Positions 33,591 through 43,358 of a stretch of 64,000 bases of DNA are shown one piece after another. A program made the position numbers and the translations under genes. Source of the DNA: Oricola nitratireducens (lineage in GTDB: Bacteria; Pseudomonadota; Alphaproteobacteria; Rhizobiales; Rhizobiaceae). Numbering within the stretch: the stretch's first letter is position 1; every line of letters begins with the position of its first letter. Below the pieces are notes generated by a model that had not been told where the DNA came from, searched no databases, and saw only the letters and a list, made by a program, of their open reading frames with translations. The DNA lies in the NCBI RefSeq assembly GCF_014904745.1, contig NZ_JACZCS010000035.1:1-64000 (forward strand), read 5' to 3'.

Positions 33591-33806
33591 ATGCCTTTAG
33601 TGGATATCGAAGTGATCGAGGGCGTTTTCGACAAGGGCCAGATAGGCCAGATGATCGAGAAGGTGACCAATGCGATGGTCGAGGTCGAAGGCGAGGCCAT
33701 GCGCGGCGTGACATGGGTCCGTGTAAAAGAGGTGCGCAGCGGCCAGTGGGGCATCGGCGGCAATACGCCGAGCGCGGCCGACATCAGGGCGATGGCGGCC
33801 AGCTAA
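33591..33806 (+). CDS. 4-oxalocrotonate tautomerase-family protein
   Basis: A 71-residue protein starting Met-Pro-Leu-Val, so that removal of Met exposes the catalytic Pro1 typical of the family. The beta-alpha-beta core reads VDIEVIEGVFDKGQIGQMIEKVTNAMVEVEGE, followed by WVRVKEVRSGQWGIGG. AAGGAG precedes the ATG. Family enzymes isomerise enols in aromatic meta-cleavage or dehalogenate acrylates; no meta-cleavage genes are seen here, so the substrate is unknown. It diverges from the HxlR gene, 148 bases away. Confidence 0.83.
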   Translation: MPLVDIEVIEGVFDKGQIGQMIEKVTNAMVEVEGEAMRGVTWVRVKEVRSGQWGIGGNTPSAADIRAMAAS

Positions 33807-33863
33807 CGCTTCTATCGGGCAGTCGTAATCCGGCTGCCCGGATCCCTGGTCCCATCATCCGGA

Positions 33864-35576
33864 TCAGTCCGGCAGGACGCGGACGTCCAGAAGCGCCACG
33901 CGGCGGTTTTCGCGCACGACGCGCAACGCCTGTTCCAGCACCTTCGGCAGTTCATCCGGATCCGTCACCTTGCGCGCCCAGGCGCGGCTGGCGGCGGCGG
34001 TGTTGGTGAAGTCGGGCGAGGGCTTCAGCGCCGTCAGAGGCATTTCATTGGCGCGCGAGGCAAATCCGTTCGGATACATGCCTGTGACGGAGGCGCGCAC
34101 GGCGCCCCATTCCTCGTTGTTGAGGACGATGATCAGAACCGGCAACTCCAGCGCCTCGGCGATCTGGTGGCAGACCGTCGGATTGGCGAACATGTAGGAG
34201 CCGTCGCCCATGGTGGCGACGCAGACGCGGTCCGGCTCGGCGAGTTGAGCACCGAGCGCGGTCGGGAAACTCCAGCCGAGGCCGCCGGAATGCGGTTCCT
34301 GGAACCACGACTTGTGGTCGGTGCGTTTCAACGTACCGAGCGACGTGCCGAGTTCGGAAAAGACGCTCGACTTGATGCCGTCCAGCGCTTCGCCGAGGCA
34401 ATGGCTGACATAGGCCTTGGTGATGCCGCGGGCGGTATCCGACGTGGCGCGGTCGGCGAGCGCGGCGCGCATGTCGTTTGATGCCTTCGCCAGCCTGTCG
34501 CGGCGGGCAGAGATCGCGTGTTCGTCGCGGCGCAACGGCTCCATCGCTTCGACCAGCGCCGGGACGGTGAGGGCGGTTTCGCCTGCTATCGTCAGATCGG
34601 AGCGGAAATTGCGCACCGGGAATCGGCTGAAGACCGGGTCCGGGCCGATATTGATGACCTTCGCGCCGTCTGCCAGCTTGTGCTTGTCCGGCCACCAGGG
34701 TGCGATGCAGTTGAGCACGACGACGACATCGGCCTCGGCCATCCAGGGGCCCGGGTCGGAGCCGACATGGCAGGGATGTTCGGTGGAAATGGCAAGATGC
34801 GTCGCCCACCATGAGCAGACGGCAATGCCCCATTTCTCGGCCCATTCGGCGAAGGCGCGGAAGCTCTTTTCGTCGCCGGCGCCGCGCTGGGCGATGACAA
34901 GCGGCGCCTTCGCCTCGGCAAGCCAGCGCGCTGCGGTTGCGATCGCGTCCGGATTGGGCGCGCCGGTGACCGGCTGGATTGTCGCCGGGCCTTCCAGGCC
35001 CTCGCGCGGCGTCGGCTCGCACAGCGTCTCGCGCGGCAGCGACAGATAGACCGGGCCTTTCGGCGTCGAATTGGCGATGGCGTGGGCGCGGTCGAGCAGG
35101 CCGGCGATCTGCTCCGGAAATTTCAGTTCGTAGTCCCACTTGCAGGATTCGCGCACCAGCGCGGTCTGGTCGCGCATCTCCTGGCCCCAACCGATGGGAA
35201 CGGTTCGCGCGCCGAATCGGTCGCCTTCCATGACCGGCGTACGGCCCGACATCAACAGCATCGGGATCTGCTCGCAGGCGGCGTTGATCGCGCCGGTCGC
35301 GCCGTTGGACAGACCGACATTGGTGTGCAGCATGACCGCCTGCGCCTGTCCGGTCATCAGATAGTATCCATGCGCCATGCCGAGCGCGGCATGCTCATGC
35401 GGGATGATGACCGGCTTCGGCAGGTCGATGTTCTTGGCTGCGGCTTCGGCCAGGCCTTCGATGATCGGCGGAAAATCGGTGCCGGAATTGGTAAAAACGT
35501 AATCGACCCCGAGCGCCTTGAGGCGCGTGAAAATTGCGCCGCCAGCGGTAATGTCGCCTGAAACCGTGTGTTTCAT
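33864..35576 (-). CDS. ThDP-dependent enzyme, benzoylformate decarboxylase-like
   Basis: A 570-residue member of the acetolactate synthase/decarboxylase family. The cofactor-activating glutamate is Glu61 in PHEHAALG, and the ThDP-Mg motif runs from GDGSYMFANPTVCHQ to LIIVLNN. The run HTNVGLSNGATGAINA replaces the serine-rich loop of acetolactate synthases, pointing to a 2-oxoacid decarboxylase such as MdlC. I start at the ATG at 35576; a TTG two codons upstream is better spaced from AGGGA and is possible. It follows the TRAP transporter genes on the same strand after a 25-base gap, so it may act on the TRAP substrate. Confidence 0.78.
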   Translation of the reverse strand: MKHTVSGDITAGGAIFTRLKALGVDYVFTNSGTDFPPIIEGLAEAAAKNIDLPKPVIIPHEHAALGMAHGYYLMTGQAQAVMLHTNVGLSNGATGAINAACEQIPMLLMSGRTPVMEGDRFGARTVPIGWGQEMRDQTALVRESCKWDYELKFPEQIAGLLDRAHAIANSTPKGPVYLSLPRETLCEPTPREGLEGPATIQPVTGAPNPDAIATAARWLAEAKAPLVIAQRGAGDEKSFRAFAEWAEKWGIAVCSWWATHLAISTEHPCHVGSDPGPWMAEADVVVVLNCIAPWWPDKHKLADGAKVINIGPDPVFSRFPVRNFRSDLTIAGETALTVPALVEAMEPLRRDEHAISARRDRLAKASNDMRAALADRATSDTARGITKAYVSHCLGEALDGIKSSVFSELGTSLGTLKRTDHKSWFQEPHSGGLGWSFPTALGAQLAEPDRVCVATMGDGSYMFANPTVCHQIAEALELPVLIIVLNNEEWGAVRASVTGMYPNGFASRANEMPLTALKPSPDFTNTAAASRAWARKVTDPDELPKVLEQALRVVRENRRVALLDVRVLPD

Positions 35577-35601
35577 AGCCAAATTCGTCCCTGTTTCTTC
35601 G

Positions 35602-36960
35602 TTATCCGCCCAAGAGCCTAGGCAACCAGAGCGTTATCGCCGGGAACGCCACGAGAACGGCGACCCGGAGGATCTCTGCGACGAAGAATGGCATAACACC
35701 CTTAAAAGTTTCACTCATGGGTGTGTCTTCGGCGAGCGCGGAGATGACGAAGACGTTCATGCCGACTGGTGGCGTGATCAGTCCAAGTTCAACGACTATG
35801 AGCGCCAGAATGCCGAACCAGACTTTCAGTTCTTCAGTGCTCATGCCGAATCCGGCTCCGTCCGCGATCTGGTAGAGACCGCCGTTCAGTTCGACCAGAA
35901 CCGGCCAGAAGAACGGGATGACCAGCAGGATCATGGACAGGCTGTCCATCAGGCAGCCGAGCACGATCAGGGCGAGGAGAAGCATGATCAGCACGGCCAT
36001 CGGCGAGAAGCCGGAATTGACCATCCATTCGGCGGCGGCCTGCGGGACCCCGGCGCGCGACATGAAGATTTTCAGCATCTCGGCGCCGAGCAGGATCAGG
36101 TAGATCATGCCGGCGGTTTGCGCCGTTTCGAAGATCGCATCCTTCATGCCGCGAAGATCGAGCCGGCCGCGGACCGTGGCATAAAGCCAGACGAGGAAGA
36201 CGCCGATCGCAGCCGCGGGCGTCGGATTGTACAGGCCGGCATAGATGCCGCCGATTACCAGCAGGAAGATCAGCAGGACCGGGATGACGCCGATCGTTGC
36301 GGCAACGAATTCCTCGCGGCTACCCGATCCGCCGCGCGGGCCGGCTTCCGGCCACACCAGCACGTAGATGGCGATGGTCAGCAGGAAGAGCAGGACAGCG
36401 ATGATGCCCGGAATGAGCGCTGCCATGAACATCGTGACGATGTTGGCTTCAACGATGATGGCGTAGATGATCAGCACCACCGAGGGCGGGATCAGGATGC
36501 CGAGCACACCGCCGGCGGCGAGCGTTCCGGTGGCAAGCGATCCCTGGTAGTTGTAGCGTTTCAGTTCGGGCAGGGCGACCTTGCCCATCGTCGATGCAGT
36601 CGCCAGCGACGAACCGCAGACCGCGCCGAAAATGGCGCAGGCGGCGATGGCGGCCATGGCGGTTCCGCCGCGCAGCCAGCCGAGCCACGCATTGGCCGCC
36701 CGGAACATGTCCTGACTGAGCCCCGCGCGTGTGGCGAGGGCGCCCATGAAGACGAACATGGGGACGACGGAGAGATCGAAGATGGAGAACTGGCCATAGG
36801 CGAGCGTCTTCAACTGGGCCATGAAGATCGCGCTGCCATTCAGCAGCGTCACGCCGACGCCGCCGACAAGGATCATCGCATAGGCGATCGGCATGCGGAT
36901 GGCGATCAGCAGGACAAGGACGATGAGACCGGCAAGACCCGTCAGGAGTGCATCAGCCAT
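35602..36960 (-). CDS. TRAP transporter large permease (DctM-type)
   Basis: A 452-residue protein with about twelve membrane helices and family motifs: MFVFMGALATRAGLSQDMFRAANAWLGWLRGG near residue 70, the SGSS-like GAVCGSSLATASTMGKVALPEL, and ILIPPSVVLIIYAII. It forms the sodium-coupled transport subunit. The small permease gene ends 3 bases upstream, in the order dctP-dctQ-dctM. Confidence 0.93.
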   Translation of the reverse strand: MADALLTGLAGLIVLVLLIAIRMPIAYAMILVGGVGVTLLNGSAIFMAQLKTLAYGQFSIFDLSVVPMFVFMGALATRAGLSQDMFRAANAWLGWLRGGTAMAAIAACAIFGAVCGSSLATASTMGKVALPELKRYNYQGSLATGTLAAGGVLGILIPPSVVLIIYAIIVEANIVTMFMAALIPGIIAVLLFLLTIAIYVLVWPEAGPRGGSGSREEFVAATIGVIPVLLIFLLVIGGIYAGLYNPTPAAAIGVFLVWLYATVRGRLDLRGMKDAIFETAQTAGMIYLILLGAEMLKIFMSRAGVPQAAAEWMVNSGFSPMAVLIMLLLALIVLGCLMDSLSMILLVIPFFWPVLVELNGGLYQIADGAGFGMSTEELKVWFGILALIVVELGLITPPVGMNVFVISALAEDTPMSETFKGVMPFFVAEILRVAVLVAFPAITLWLPRLLGG

Positions 36961-36963
36961 CGC

Positions 36964-37473
36964 TCAGGGTTTCCTAATCTTTTTGATGTCTTCGAGGAGC
37001 GTGATTGTCGCCGCGACGGCAAGCAGGGCGAGCGAAATCAGGATCGGAATGAAGGCAACCCAGTGGGGAAACTGCAGGATTGCGGTCGTGTAGTTGTAGG
37101 CTTTCTGGTCGAGCATACCGAAATACATGCGCGACAGCAGCAGAAGGCTGAAGCCGAGCGCCACGATGGACGCGAGAAGCGAGAAGACCGCCACCAGCCG
37201 ATAGGGCGCACGGGCGGTAAAGATGTCGGCCGTCACATTGGCGCCGACCATCTGGCAGTAGGGCAGAAAGGCGAAGGCGGCGACCGCCACGCCGATCTCG
37301 GTCATCTCGAAATCGCCCGGAAACGGCTTCCAGACAACGCCGCCGATGACGGAGATCACGTTGATGGCGACGACCAGTGACAGGATGATGCCGCCGAAAA
37401 ACGCCCAGCCGATAATCGCATTGCGGGCGAGGCCTTCCAGCCCCGCCCGCTTTTCTGAAATCACTTCGGACAT
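36964..37473 (-). CDS. TRAP transporter small permease (DctQ-type)
   Basis: A 169-residue protein with four predicted membrane helices and the DctQ-like pattern (GGVVWKPFPGDFEMTEIGVAVAAFAFLPYCQ). Its ATG overlaps the stop of the binding-protein gene by one base (TAATG), so the two are translationally coupled. It stabilises the large permease. Confidence 0.9.
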   Translation of the reverse strand: MSEVISEKRAGLEGLARNAIIGWAFFGGIILSLVVAINVISVIGGVVWKPFPGDFEMTEIGVAVAAFAFLPYCQMVGANVTADIFTARAPYRLVAVFSLLASIVALGFSLLLLSRMYFGMLDQKAYNYTTAILQFPHWVAFIPILISLALLAVAATITLLEDIKKIRKP

Positions 37474-38519
37474 TACATTCCGCTGCTGTGCTTGGCGATC
37501 AGGGAACGGGCCTTTTCAACCAGCGCCGCGCCGTCGATGCCCTGGGCCGAAACCTCTTCGATCCAGCGGCCGACAACCGGCTCTTCCTTCTGGCGGAAGG
37601 CTTCTGTCTGTTCCTCGGTCAGGGTGATGTGTTCGTTGCCGGCATCGGTCGCGACCTTGATGCCGTGCTCATCCGACGCGCGCCAGATGTCGCCGACCTT
37701 GCCCCACCATTCCGGTCCGGAAGCGTCCTTGAAGGCCTTCTTGATGTCGTCCGGCAGGCTGTCCCAGCGCGCCTTGTTCATCGAGACCTGGAACGTCGTC
37801 GTGCCGAAGCGTTCCTTGTCGTAGCCTTCGATCTGGTACTTGGTCTGCTCCTGAATGTTCAGGGCCGGGATGATTTCCCAGGGGATGAGCGCGCCGTCGA
37901 CGACGCCCTTGGAGAGTGCCTGCGGCAGTTCCGGCACCGGCATTGCGGTCGGAGCGGCGCCGAGCGCCTCGATCAGCCATGCACCAGTCCGGGTCGGGAT
38001 GCGCAGCTTGGTGCCGACGACATCGTCCGGCGTGTGGACCGCTTTTTCGCGCATGTGGAAGGCCTGGCCGGCATGGACATGCAGGAACATGACCTCGAGA
38101 CCCTGGTATTCCTGCTTCAGGTCGCTCTCGAACATGTCATACATGGCGAGGTTCGCGGCCTTCGGGTCGTTCTTGAAGACGCCCGGTAGCTCGAAGACTT
38201 CGGTGCGCGGGAACAGGCCCGGCGTGTAGCCGTTCACGGTCCAGATCAGGTCGACCACGCCATCGCGGGCCTGCTGGACGAGTTCCGGCGGACGGCCGCC
38301 AAGCGACATGGCCGGGTAGATCTCGATCTTCACGCGACCGCCGGAATTTTCCTCGACCTGCTTCGCCCACGGCTCGAGCATCTGGGTCTGCGCGGGCGCT
38401 TTTGCGCCGAGCAGGTGGTGCAGCTTGAAGGTGAACTCCTGCGCCGACGCGAGCGACGTGCCCGCCATCGCGATGGCCGCGCCGAGAAGTGCAGCCCCCG
38501 CAAGTTTCAATGTTTTCAT
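37473..38519 (-). CDS. TRAP transporter substrate-binding protein (DctP-type)
   Basis: A 348-residue secreted binding protein. The signal peptide ends near ASA-QEF, and the DctP fold begins FTFKLHHLLGAKAPAQTQML. The conserved arginine that salt-bridges the ligand carboxylate is in the KLRIPTRTGAWL segment (about 175-186), so a carboxylate substrate is likely. A strong AGAGGAGG precedes the ATG. Adjacency to the decarboxylase gene suggests a 2-oxo or aromatic acid; this is inference. Confidence 0.92.
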   Translation of the reverse strand: MKTLKLAGAALLGAAIAMAGTSLASAQEFTFKLHHLLGAKAPAQTQMLEPWAKQVEENSGGRVKIEIYPAMSLGGRPPELVQQARDGVVDLIWTVNGYTPGLFPRTEVFELPGVFKNDPKAANLAMYDMFESDLKQEYQGLEVMFLHVHAGQAFHMREKAVHTPDDVVGTKLRIPTRTGAWLIEALGAAPTAMPVPELPQALSKGVVDGALIPWEIIPALNIQEQTKYQIEGYDKERFGTTTFQVSMNKARWDSLPDDIKKAFKDASGPEWWGKVGDIWRASDEHGIKVATDAGNEHITLTEEQTEAFRQKEEPVVGRWIEEVSAQGIDGAALVEKARSLIAKHSSGM

Positions 38520-39179
38520 GATTTCCTCCTCTGGATGGATATTATTGCGTTAGCGGGCCGGCTTTAGGGCCTGCCTGATCTCCCTCACGGCAACGCGAGT
38601 CATGTAGCGGACCCGATCGTTGCAGCCTGATATCGTGTCGGTATTTCAAGCCCTTTTTTCGCAGGATGTCACTAACAAGTCGCCACCGGATTCAGCGAAG
38701 CCCCCGGTTCCGGGTTTCTAGCGCAATTCACCCTGCAAAAACTTGGGAAAAAAATGTAAAAAACCGGCAGTTTCCGCAATGGTTGATTTTGTCGCAGTCT
38801 CATAATGCGAGAACCAGAAGCGCTTCTCCTGGTTAAGGGCGCATGGGGGGTGCCTGATCGTAATCGTGGTTGGCCAGCGCGGGCCTGCCGTTGCGGCAGA
38901 TCCTCGTCCGCCGGGATTAATGCTTTTTTATTGAATATCGTGCCTTGTAGAGGCTGCAATTACTGCATGAGGCATCCGCACGGATGCATCGACATGATGT
39001 CGTTTCGCCAGCTTTGCGCGCCAAGGGTACGAAACAGATGTCGTGTGAAATCCTTTCGTACAGTCTGAGCGTGTGAACCGGCCCGGTTGTGCAACCGGCC
39101 GCTGGCGATCAGGGCGTTCGTCGAGGCGGATGTTCCGGCGATGCCTCATGACGACCGGTGTGGTTCAGAGAGGATTTTG
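38520..39179. other. 660-base intergenic region without a supported gene
   Basis: This gap lies between the divergent TRAP operon and chemoreceptor gene, so it should hold both promoters. Base composition is more AT-rich than the coding DNA, with A tracts at about 38738-38763. A 12-base perfect palindrome AGAAGCGCTTCT (about 38817-38828) is nested in AACCAG/CTGGTT arms, and a CCGGTTG/CAACCGG hairpin lies near 39084-39098. No open frame here has family features, codon bias or a convincing ribosome-binding site, and I see no tRNA or riboswitch. Confidence 0.6.
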
Positions 39180-41150
39180 ATGGGTTTCCTGTCCCGATTT
39201 GGCTTGGTGCGCGTTGTCTCGGTATCGACGGCGCTTATTATTGCGCTCGCGCTGATGGCTGTTTCGGCCGCGGTCTACATGATTGTTTCCGACCGGATCG
39301 CATCGGACGCCGTTGCGCGCCAGGATGCGAGCCTGCGGGTTGCAGCGACCATTGTCGAGCGGGATTTGCCGGGCACCGAAGTGACGTGGACAAAAGACGG
39401 CAATGTCGACCGGATCGTCATGGATTCGGTTCCGAATTCCTTTCAGACGCATGACATGATCGATACCGTCGGCCGGATGACCGGCGAGACGGCAACGGTG
39501 TTCGCCTGGGACTCTGAATCGAAGGATTTCTGGCGCCGTACGACCAATATCGTCAAGCCGGACGGCAAGCGCGCGGTCGGCACGCAGCTTGGCCAGAAGG
39601 GCGCGGTCTATCCGGTCGTTACCAAGGGCAAGACGTTCCGCGGCGAAGCTGTCATTCTCGGTGTTCCCTATTTCACCATCTACCAGCCGATTTTTTCGCC
39701 GGCGGGTGATATCATCGGGATCCTCTATGCCGGCGTGAAGAAGTCAGTGATCACGGCACTCGCCACGGAGATGTCGAGCGCCCTGGCAGTCGCCTCGCTG
39801 CTGGTTCTTATTGTCGCCGTGGCTGCCATGACCTTGCTGGCGCGTGCCATCATGCGCCCGATTCCGCGCCTGACAGAGACCGCCCAGGCGCTTGCGGAAG
39901 GCCAAGCCGACGTTACGGTGCCCTATACGGATGCGCGTAACGAGATCGGCGGATTCGCCCGGGCACTGGAAGTGTTTCGCGAGAACGCGCAAGCCAAGCT
40001 GCGCATTGAACGCGAGGCGGAAGAAACGCGTTCAATGAGCGAAACCGAACGTCAGGAGCGCGATGCCGCAAGGCGCGCGGAAGCCGACCGCGTCGATGCC
40101 GCGGTCGAGCGGCTGGGCGAGGGGCTGCACCGCCTCGCCGAGGGCGATCTTTCGGTTCACATCGAAACGCCATTTATCGACAATCTCGACAAGCTGCGGA
40201 TCGACTTCAACGCATCCGTGGGAAAACTGCGCGCCGCATTGGGCGATGTCCGCGACAATTCCGAATCGATCGAGGGTGGTTCCGCCGAAATACGCAGCGC
40301 CATCGACGAACTGTCGCGTCGCACCGAACAGCAGGCCGCGTCGCTCGAGCAAACCTCGGCCGCAGTCGAGGAGATCGCCGCAACCGTCACCAGCGCGGCG
40401 GAAATGGCGCATGACGCCAGCGAGAAAGTCGCCTCCACCAAGACCGATACCGAGAACTCGAGCCAAATTGTCTCCGATGCGGTCGCCGCGATGGGGCAGA
40501 TCGAACAGGCCTCCGGCGAAATTTCCAACATTATCAACGTGATCGACGAGATTGCTTTCCAGACGAACCTGCTCGCGCTCAATGCCGGCGTCGAAGCCGC
40601 CCGCGCCGGCGATGCGGGCAAGGGCTTTGCGGTCGTCGCGCAGGAAGTCCGCGAGCTTGCGCAACGCTCGGCGGGGGCAGCAAAGGAAATCAAGGATCTC
40701 ATCACGAAGTCCACGCGCGAAGTGTCGACCGGAGTCGACCTCGTCAACCGCACGGGCGAGGCGCTGTCGGGCATTTCCGCCAAGGTGATCGACGTGAATG
40801 ACCGGATCCAGTCGATCGCCAAGGCGGCAAGCGAGCAGTCCACGGGCATCAAGGAAATCTCGGTCGCGGTCAATCAGCTCGACGAAGTCACGCAGAAGAA
40901 CGCCGCCATGGTCGAGCAGACCAATGCGCTGACGCACAGGCTCTCCGACGAGGCGTCGAACATGCGATCGAAAATTGCCCATTTCGGACTGGGCGCGGCA
41001 GCCAAGGCTCCGCCTGCTCGTCCGGCATCCGCCACCGACAATGCCCGGCCGGTCGCTTCGCCGGCCCGCGCAATGGTCGGCAGCATCACACGCGCATTCA
41101 GCAAGAAAACCAACCTCGCAACCAACACCGATGAGTGGGAGGAATTTTGA
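39180..41150 (+). CDS. Methyl-accepting chemotaxis protein with Cache sensor
   Basis: A 656-residue receptor. A membrane helix (about 12-35) precedes a periplasmic single-Cache domain (about 36-190) with [23 protein letters not shown] second helix (about 200-222) and HAMP regions follow, then the signalling domain with the hairpin tip [27 protein letters not shown]. The last residues, DEWEEF, match the xWxxF pentapeptide that tethers CheR and CheB. The ATG at 39180 has AGAGAGGA upstream. It is coupled to cheW. The ligand is unknown; the divergent TRAP system suggests a shared carboxylate. Confidence 0.92.
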   Translation: MGFLSRFGLVRVVSVSTALIIALALMAVSAAVYMIVSDRIASDAVARQDASLRVAATIVERDLPGTEVTWTKDGNVDRIVMDSVPNSFQTHDMIDTVGRMTGETATVFAWDSESKDFWRRTTNIVKPDGKRAVGTQLGQKGAVYPVVTKGKTFRGEAVILGVPYFTIYQPIFSPAGDIIGILYAGVKKSVITALATEMSSALAVASLLVLIVAVAAMTLLARAIMRPIPRLTETAQALAEGQADVTVPYTDARNEIGGFARALEVFRENAQAKLRIEREAEETRSMSETERQERDAARRAEADRVDAAVERLGEGLHRLAEGDLSVHIETPFIDNLDKLRIDFNASVGKLRAALGDVRDNSESIEGGSAEIRSAIDELSRRTEQQAASLEQTSAAVEEIAATVTSAAEMAHDASEKVASTKTDTENSSQIVSDAVAAMGQIEQASGEISNIINVIDEIAFQTNLLALNAGVEAARAGDAGKGFAVVAQEVRELAQRSAGAAKEIKDLITKSTREVSTGVDLVNRTGEALSGISAKVIDVNDRIQSIAKAASEQSTGIKEISVAVNQLDEVTQKNAAMVEQTNALTHRLSDEASNMRSKIAHFGLGAAAKAPPARPASATDNARPVASPARAMVGSITRAFSKKTNLATNTDEWEEF

Positions 41151-41647
41151 TGAGGGATAACACCAATATGAGCTCTTCCGAGCCGACACTGAAAATTATT
41201 TCGTTCCGGCTTGGTGATCAGGTCTTCTGCCTGGACATCATGGTCGTTCGCGAGATCCGCGTCTGGGTGAAGGCGACGCCGTTGCCACATTCGCCGGATT
41301 ACGTGCTCGGTTTCATCAATCTGCGCGGCCGCGTGATCCCGGTCGTCGACATGGCACTGCGCCTCGGCCTGCCAGCGGTTCAGCCGACAGAGCAGAGCGC
41401 CATCATCGTCATCGACGAAGGCGAACGCGGCGTCGGCATCCTGGTCGAGAGCGTTTCCGACATGGTCAGCGTCAAGCCGGAAGAGATGCAGCCGGTTCCA
41501 GACGTCATGAGCGACGAGGAAAAGGCACTGACCAAGGGCATTGTCCCGGTCGGGGACGACATGATCTGCTTCCTCGACCTGAAGGGCCTGTTTGACAGTG
41601 TCGACGATGTCGAAGAGGCCGCTGTCGAGGCCGCAGCCGCGGCCTGA
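41150..41647 (+). CDS. cheW: CheW chemotaxis scaffold protein
   Basis: A 165-residue single-domain CheW. Features are KIISFRLGDQVFCLDIMVVREI, the VLGFINLRGRVIPVVDM motif that contacts CheA and receptors, and VGILVESVSDMVSV. The ATG overlaps the chemoreceptor stop (TGATG), giving a coupled receptor-CheW pair. GGGAGGAA lies upstream within the receptor gene. No cheA, cheY or cheR occurs in the window, so the pair must join a core system encoded elsewhere. Confidence 0.94.
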   Translation: MRDNTNMSSSEPTLKIISFRLGDQVFCLDIMVVREIRVWVKATPLPHSPDYVLGFINLRGRVIPVVDMALRLGLPAVQPTEQSAIIVIDEGERGVGILVESVSDMVSVKPEEMQPVPDVMSDEEKALTKGIVPVGDDMICFLDLKGLFDSVDDVEEAAVEAAAAA

Positions 41648-41669
41648 CGGCTGACACGCATTCGCGTTT

Positions 41670-41695
41670 ATTCGGACCGCGTCAGCGGTCCGAAT
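41670..41695. terminator. Bidirectional hairpin between cheW and betA
   Basis: A perfect 11-base-pair stem, ATTCGGACCGC/GCGGTCCGAAT, with a GTCA loop. The loop contains the betA stop codon, and the right arm is the last coding part of betA. Short T runs (TTTATT) precede it on the plus strand. It probably ends both convergent transcripts. Confidence 0.6.
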
Positions 41696-43343
41696 CCCTC
41701 CAGCGCGGATTGATCCATGGCTCGGAATTTTCCGGGGGCAGAGGCGTGCGATCCAGAATGTGATCGGACGCCTTTTCGCCGACGAGGATCGACGGGCCGT
41801 TGAGATTGCCGTTGGTGATGCGCGGGAAGATCGACGAGTCGGCGACGCGCAAGCCTTCCACACCGATCACACGGCATTGCGGATCGACGACGGCGTTTGG
41901 GTCGTCGGCGCGGCCCATCCGCGCGGTTCCGCATGGATGGTAGGCACTTTCGACATGTTCGCGGATGAAGGTGTTCAACTCGTCGTCCGACTGGACGGCT
42001 GATCCGGGCTGGATTTCCTTGCCGCGGTATTCGTCGAAGGCCTTCTGACCGAAAATCTCGCGGGTCAGGCGGATGCAGTGGCGGAAATCGGTCCAGTCCT
42101 GTTCGTGGCTCATATAGTTGAACAGGATTTTCGGGGCATCCTTCGGATCGTTCGAGGCAAGTGTGACCGTGCCGCGCGAGGGTGAGCGCATCGGCCCGAC
42201 ATGGGCCTGGAAGCCGTGCCCCTCGGCTGCCGCCTTGCCGTCGTAGCGCACGGCGATCGGCAGGAAGTGGTACTGGATGTCGGGATATTCGACGCCCGCT
42301 TTCGAGCGCAGGAAGGCCGCGCTTTCAAACTGGTTCGAAGCGCCGACTCCGTTCTTTGTGAACAGCCATTGCGCGCCAACGAAGGCCTTTCCGAACAGGT
42401 TCCAGTACTTGTAGAGGGTGATCGGCTTCACGCAAGCCTGCTGGATATAGAGTTCCAGATGGTCCTGCAGGTTTCGACCGACGCCGGGCCTGTCGGCGAT
42501 GACGTTGATGCCGCGTTCGGCGAGATGTGCGGCCGGGCCGACGCCGGAGAGCATCAGGATCTTCGGCGTATTGATGCTGGACGCCGCGACGATGACTTCA
42601 CGGCGCGCGGTAAGGATCTCGGTCCGTCCGCCGCGCTCGACTTCGACGCCGGTCGCGCGATTGCCGTCAAAGACGACGCGGCGTGCAAAGCCGCGCAGGA
42701 GCGAGCAGTTCTGCCGCTTGAGCGCCGGGCGCAGATAGGCGTTTGCCGTCGACCAGCGGCGGCCCCGCCAGACCGTCTGCTCCATTGGGCCGAAGCCTTC
42801 CTGCTTCTCGCCATTGTAGTCGGGCGTGACCTCGAAGCCTGCCTGGCGGCCCGCCTCGACGAAGGCCGCGTGGAGAGGATTGTCGCGTTTGCCTCGCGTT
42901 ACGTGCAGCGGGCCTGACTTGCCGCGCCATTCCGGATCGCCGCCATGGCCGCAGGAATGCCAGTTCTCCATGCGTTTGAAATAGGGGAGGACGTCGGCAT
43001 AGGCCCAGCCGGTCGCACCGGTATCGGCCCAGTGATCGTAATCGCGGGCATGGCCACGCACATAAACCATGCCGTTGATTGAAGACGATCCGCCGATGAC
43101 GCGGCCGCGCGGTGTCGCAAGGCGCCGGCCGTCGAGATGGGGTTCCGGCTCGGACTGGAAACCCCAGTCGTAGCGCTTCATGTTCATCGGATAGGACAGG
43201 GCGCCGGGCATCTGGATGAACGGGCCGATATCGGTGCCGCCAGCCTCGACCACGACAACGGAATGCTTTCCGTCCTCGGAAAGCCTGTGGGCCATAGCCG
43301 ATCCCGCCGAGCCGGACCCGATGATGATGAAATCCGCTTCCAT
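41682..43343 (-). CDS. betA: BetA, choline dehydrogenase
   Basis: A 553-residue GMC flavoenzyme. The FAD motif is [16 protein letters not shown] (about 8-23), followed by the GMC signatures [25 protein letters not shown] and [16 protein letters not shown], and a C-terminal catalytic histidine in [10 protein letters not shown]. It oxidises choline to betaine aldehyde at the membrane. It is the last gene of betICBA, 15 bases after betB. Confidence 0.95.
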   Translation of the reverse strand: MEADFIIIGSGSAGSAMAHRLSEDGKHSVVVVEAGGTDIGPFIQMPGALSYPMNMKRYDWGFQSEPEPHLDGRRLATPRGRVIGGSSSINGMVYVRGHARDYDHWADTGATGWAYADVLPYFKRMENWHSCGHGGDPEWRGKSGPLHVTRGKRDNPLHAAFVEAGRQAGFEVTPDYNGEKQEGFGPMEQTVWRGRRWSTANAYLRPALKRQNCSLLRGFARRVVFDGNRATGVEVERGGRTEILTARREVIVAASSINTPKILMLSGVGPAAHLAERGINVIADRPGVGRNLQDHLELYIQQACVKPITLYKYWNLFGKAFVGAQWLFTKNGVGASNQFESAAFLRSKAGVEYPDIQYHFLPIAVRYDGKAAAEGHGFQAHVGPMRSPSRGTVTLASNDPKDAPKILFNYMSHEQDWTDFRHCIRLTREIFGQKAFDEYRGKEIQPGSAVQSDDELNTFIREHVESAYHPCGTARMGRADDPNAVVDPQCRVIGVEGLRVADSSIFPRITNGNLNGPSILVGEKASDHILDRTPLPPENSEPWINPRWRDSDR

Positions 43344-43358
43344 GTCAGAGCTGTTCCA

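Noticed and set aside
38520-39179. Short open frames in the TRAP-chemoreceptor gap (for example 38672-38959 minus and 38805-39068 plus)
   Set aside because: They lack ribosome-binding sites, family similarity and codon bias, and overlap each other.
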